A stretch of 5,564 nucleotides of DNA from the NCBI GenBank assembly GCA_021781255.1, contig JAJXXG010000959.1, forward strand, positions 1-5,564, given 5' to 3'. Positions 5,488 through 5,564 of this stretch are shown here, piece by piece. Numbering within the stretch: the first letter of the stretch is position 1; each line of letters opens with the position of its first letter. The notes under the pieces were generated by a model that did no database searches, had not been told where the DNA came from, and worked only from the letters and a program-made list of their open reading frames with translations. A program made the position numbers and the translations under genes. Origin of the DNA: Acidobacteriota bacterium (GTDB taxonomy: Bacteria; Acidobacteriota; Terriglobia; Terriglobales; Acidobacteriaceae).

Positions 5488-5564
5488 ATGTTTGAAAACC
5501 TTACAGACAAACTGCAGCGCGCCTTCAAGAACCTGCGCGGCCAGGGAACCCTTACCGAAGAAAA
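5488..5564 (+). CDS. ffh: Signal recognition particle GTPase Ffh, N-terminal start (partial)
   Basis: ATG 5488 opens a frame that runs off the window, giving 25 residues: 'MFENLTDKLQRAFKNLRGQG' and then 'TLTEE'. This is the characteristic start of Ffh (N-domain helix 1, 'MFe.LtdkLq.afk.LrG.G.ltE'). With 4.5S RNA, Ffh binds signal sequences on the ribosome and delivers them to FtsY at the membrane. The GTPase and M domains lie outside the window. No Shine-Dalgarno is seen before the ATG; the bases upstream are TAGTTGACCT. A TACACT hexamer at 5470-5475 could be a -10 box giving a leader of only about 6 bases. The gene follows the serine hydrolase by 33 bases but is a housekeeping gene likely to have its own promoter. 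Confidence 0.88.
   Translation, partial: MFENLTDKLQRAFKNLRGQGTLTEE

Noticed and set aside
1..5564. CRISPR arrays, tRNA/rRNA genes, insertion sequences, phage or integration sites
   Set aside because: I saw no regularly spaced repeats, tRNA-like cloverleaf, transposase or integrase motif, or terminal inverted repeats with target duplication anywhere in the window.

Overview
The window is a high-GC, densely coding piece of bacterial chromosome. It holds eight genes, two of them cut by the window edges, and no gene-free stretch longer than about 95 bases. Organism (inference only): the mix of a long (~500-residue) Thermus/Rickettsia-type isocitrate dehydrogenase, a winged-helix regulator of the 'TNHSHVLLCIA' type, a secreted class-C-lactamase-like hydrolase and strongly G/C-ending codons fits Acidobacteriota (Terriglobales-like), but nothing here proves the phylum.

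Layout. (1) Bases 1-610, plus strand: the last 61 residues of a DHA2/EmrB-type efflux permease, then a small DUF488 (YeaO-like) protein 25 bases downstream with a good Shine-Dalgarno, probably in the same transcript. (2) Bases 624-1361, minus strand: a compact type II toxin-antitoxin pair, a Phd/YefM-fold antitoxin followed by a PIN-domain (VapC-like) toxin that overlaps it by 4 bases. Its upstream region carries a plausible sigma70 promoter, a perfect 12-bp palindrome over the -10 and a perfect tandem 12-mer over the -35. (3) Bases 1367-2363, minus strand: a 107-residue winged-helix regulator followed 31 bases later by a beta-carbonic anhydrase, apparently one operon. (4) Bases 2364-2451: a divergent control region with three copies of the half-site AATATACGAC(A). 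Two form a perfect 11-bp inverted repeat over the likely icd -10 box, and the third abuts the regulator's start codon. (5) Bases 2452-3957, plus strand: isocitrate dehydrogenase. (6) Bases 3958-4050: a short intergenic region with a long imperfect hairpin. (7) Bases 4051-5454: an exported SxxK serine hydrolase. (8) Bases 5488-5564: the first 25 residues of the signal recognition particle GTPase Ffh.

The most interesting reading is region 3-5. One small repressor-like protein seems placed to control both itself with carbonic anhydrase and, divergently, isocitrate dehydrogenase. Isocitrate dehydrogenase releases CO2 and carbonic anhydrase converts CO2 to bicarbonate, so the layout suggests a small regulon joining TCA flux (2-oxoglutarate or CO2 supply) to bicarbonate supply. 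The operator geometry is seen directly in the sequence. The regulatory and metabolic link is inference. The rest of the window is ordinary for its families.
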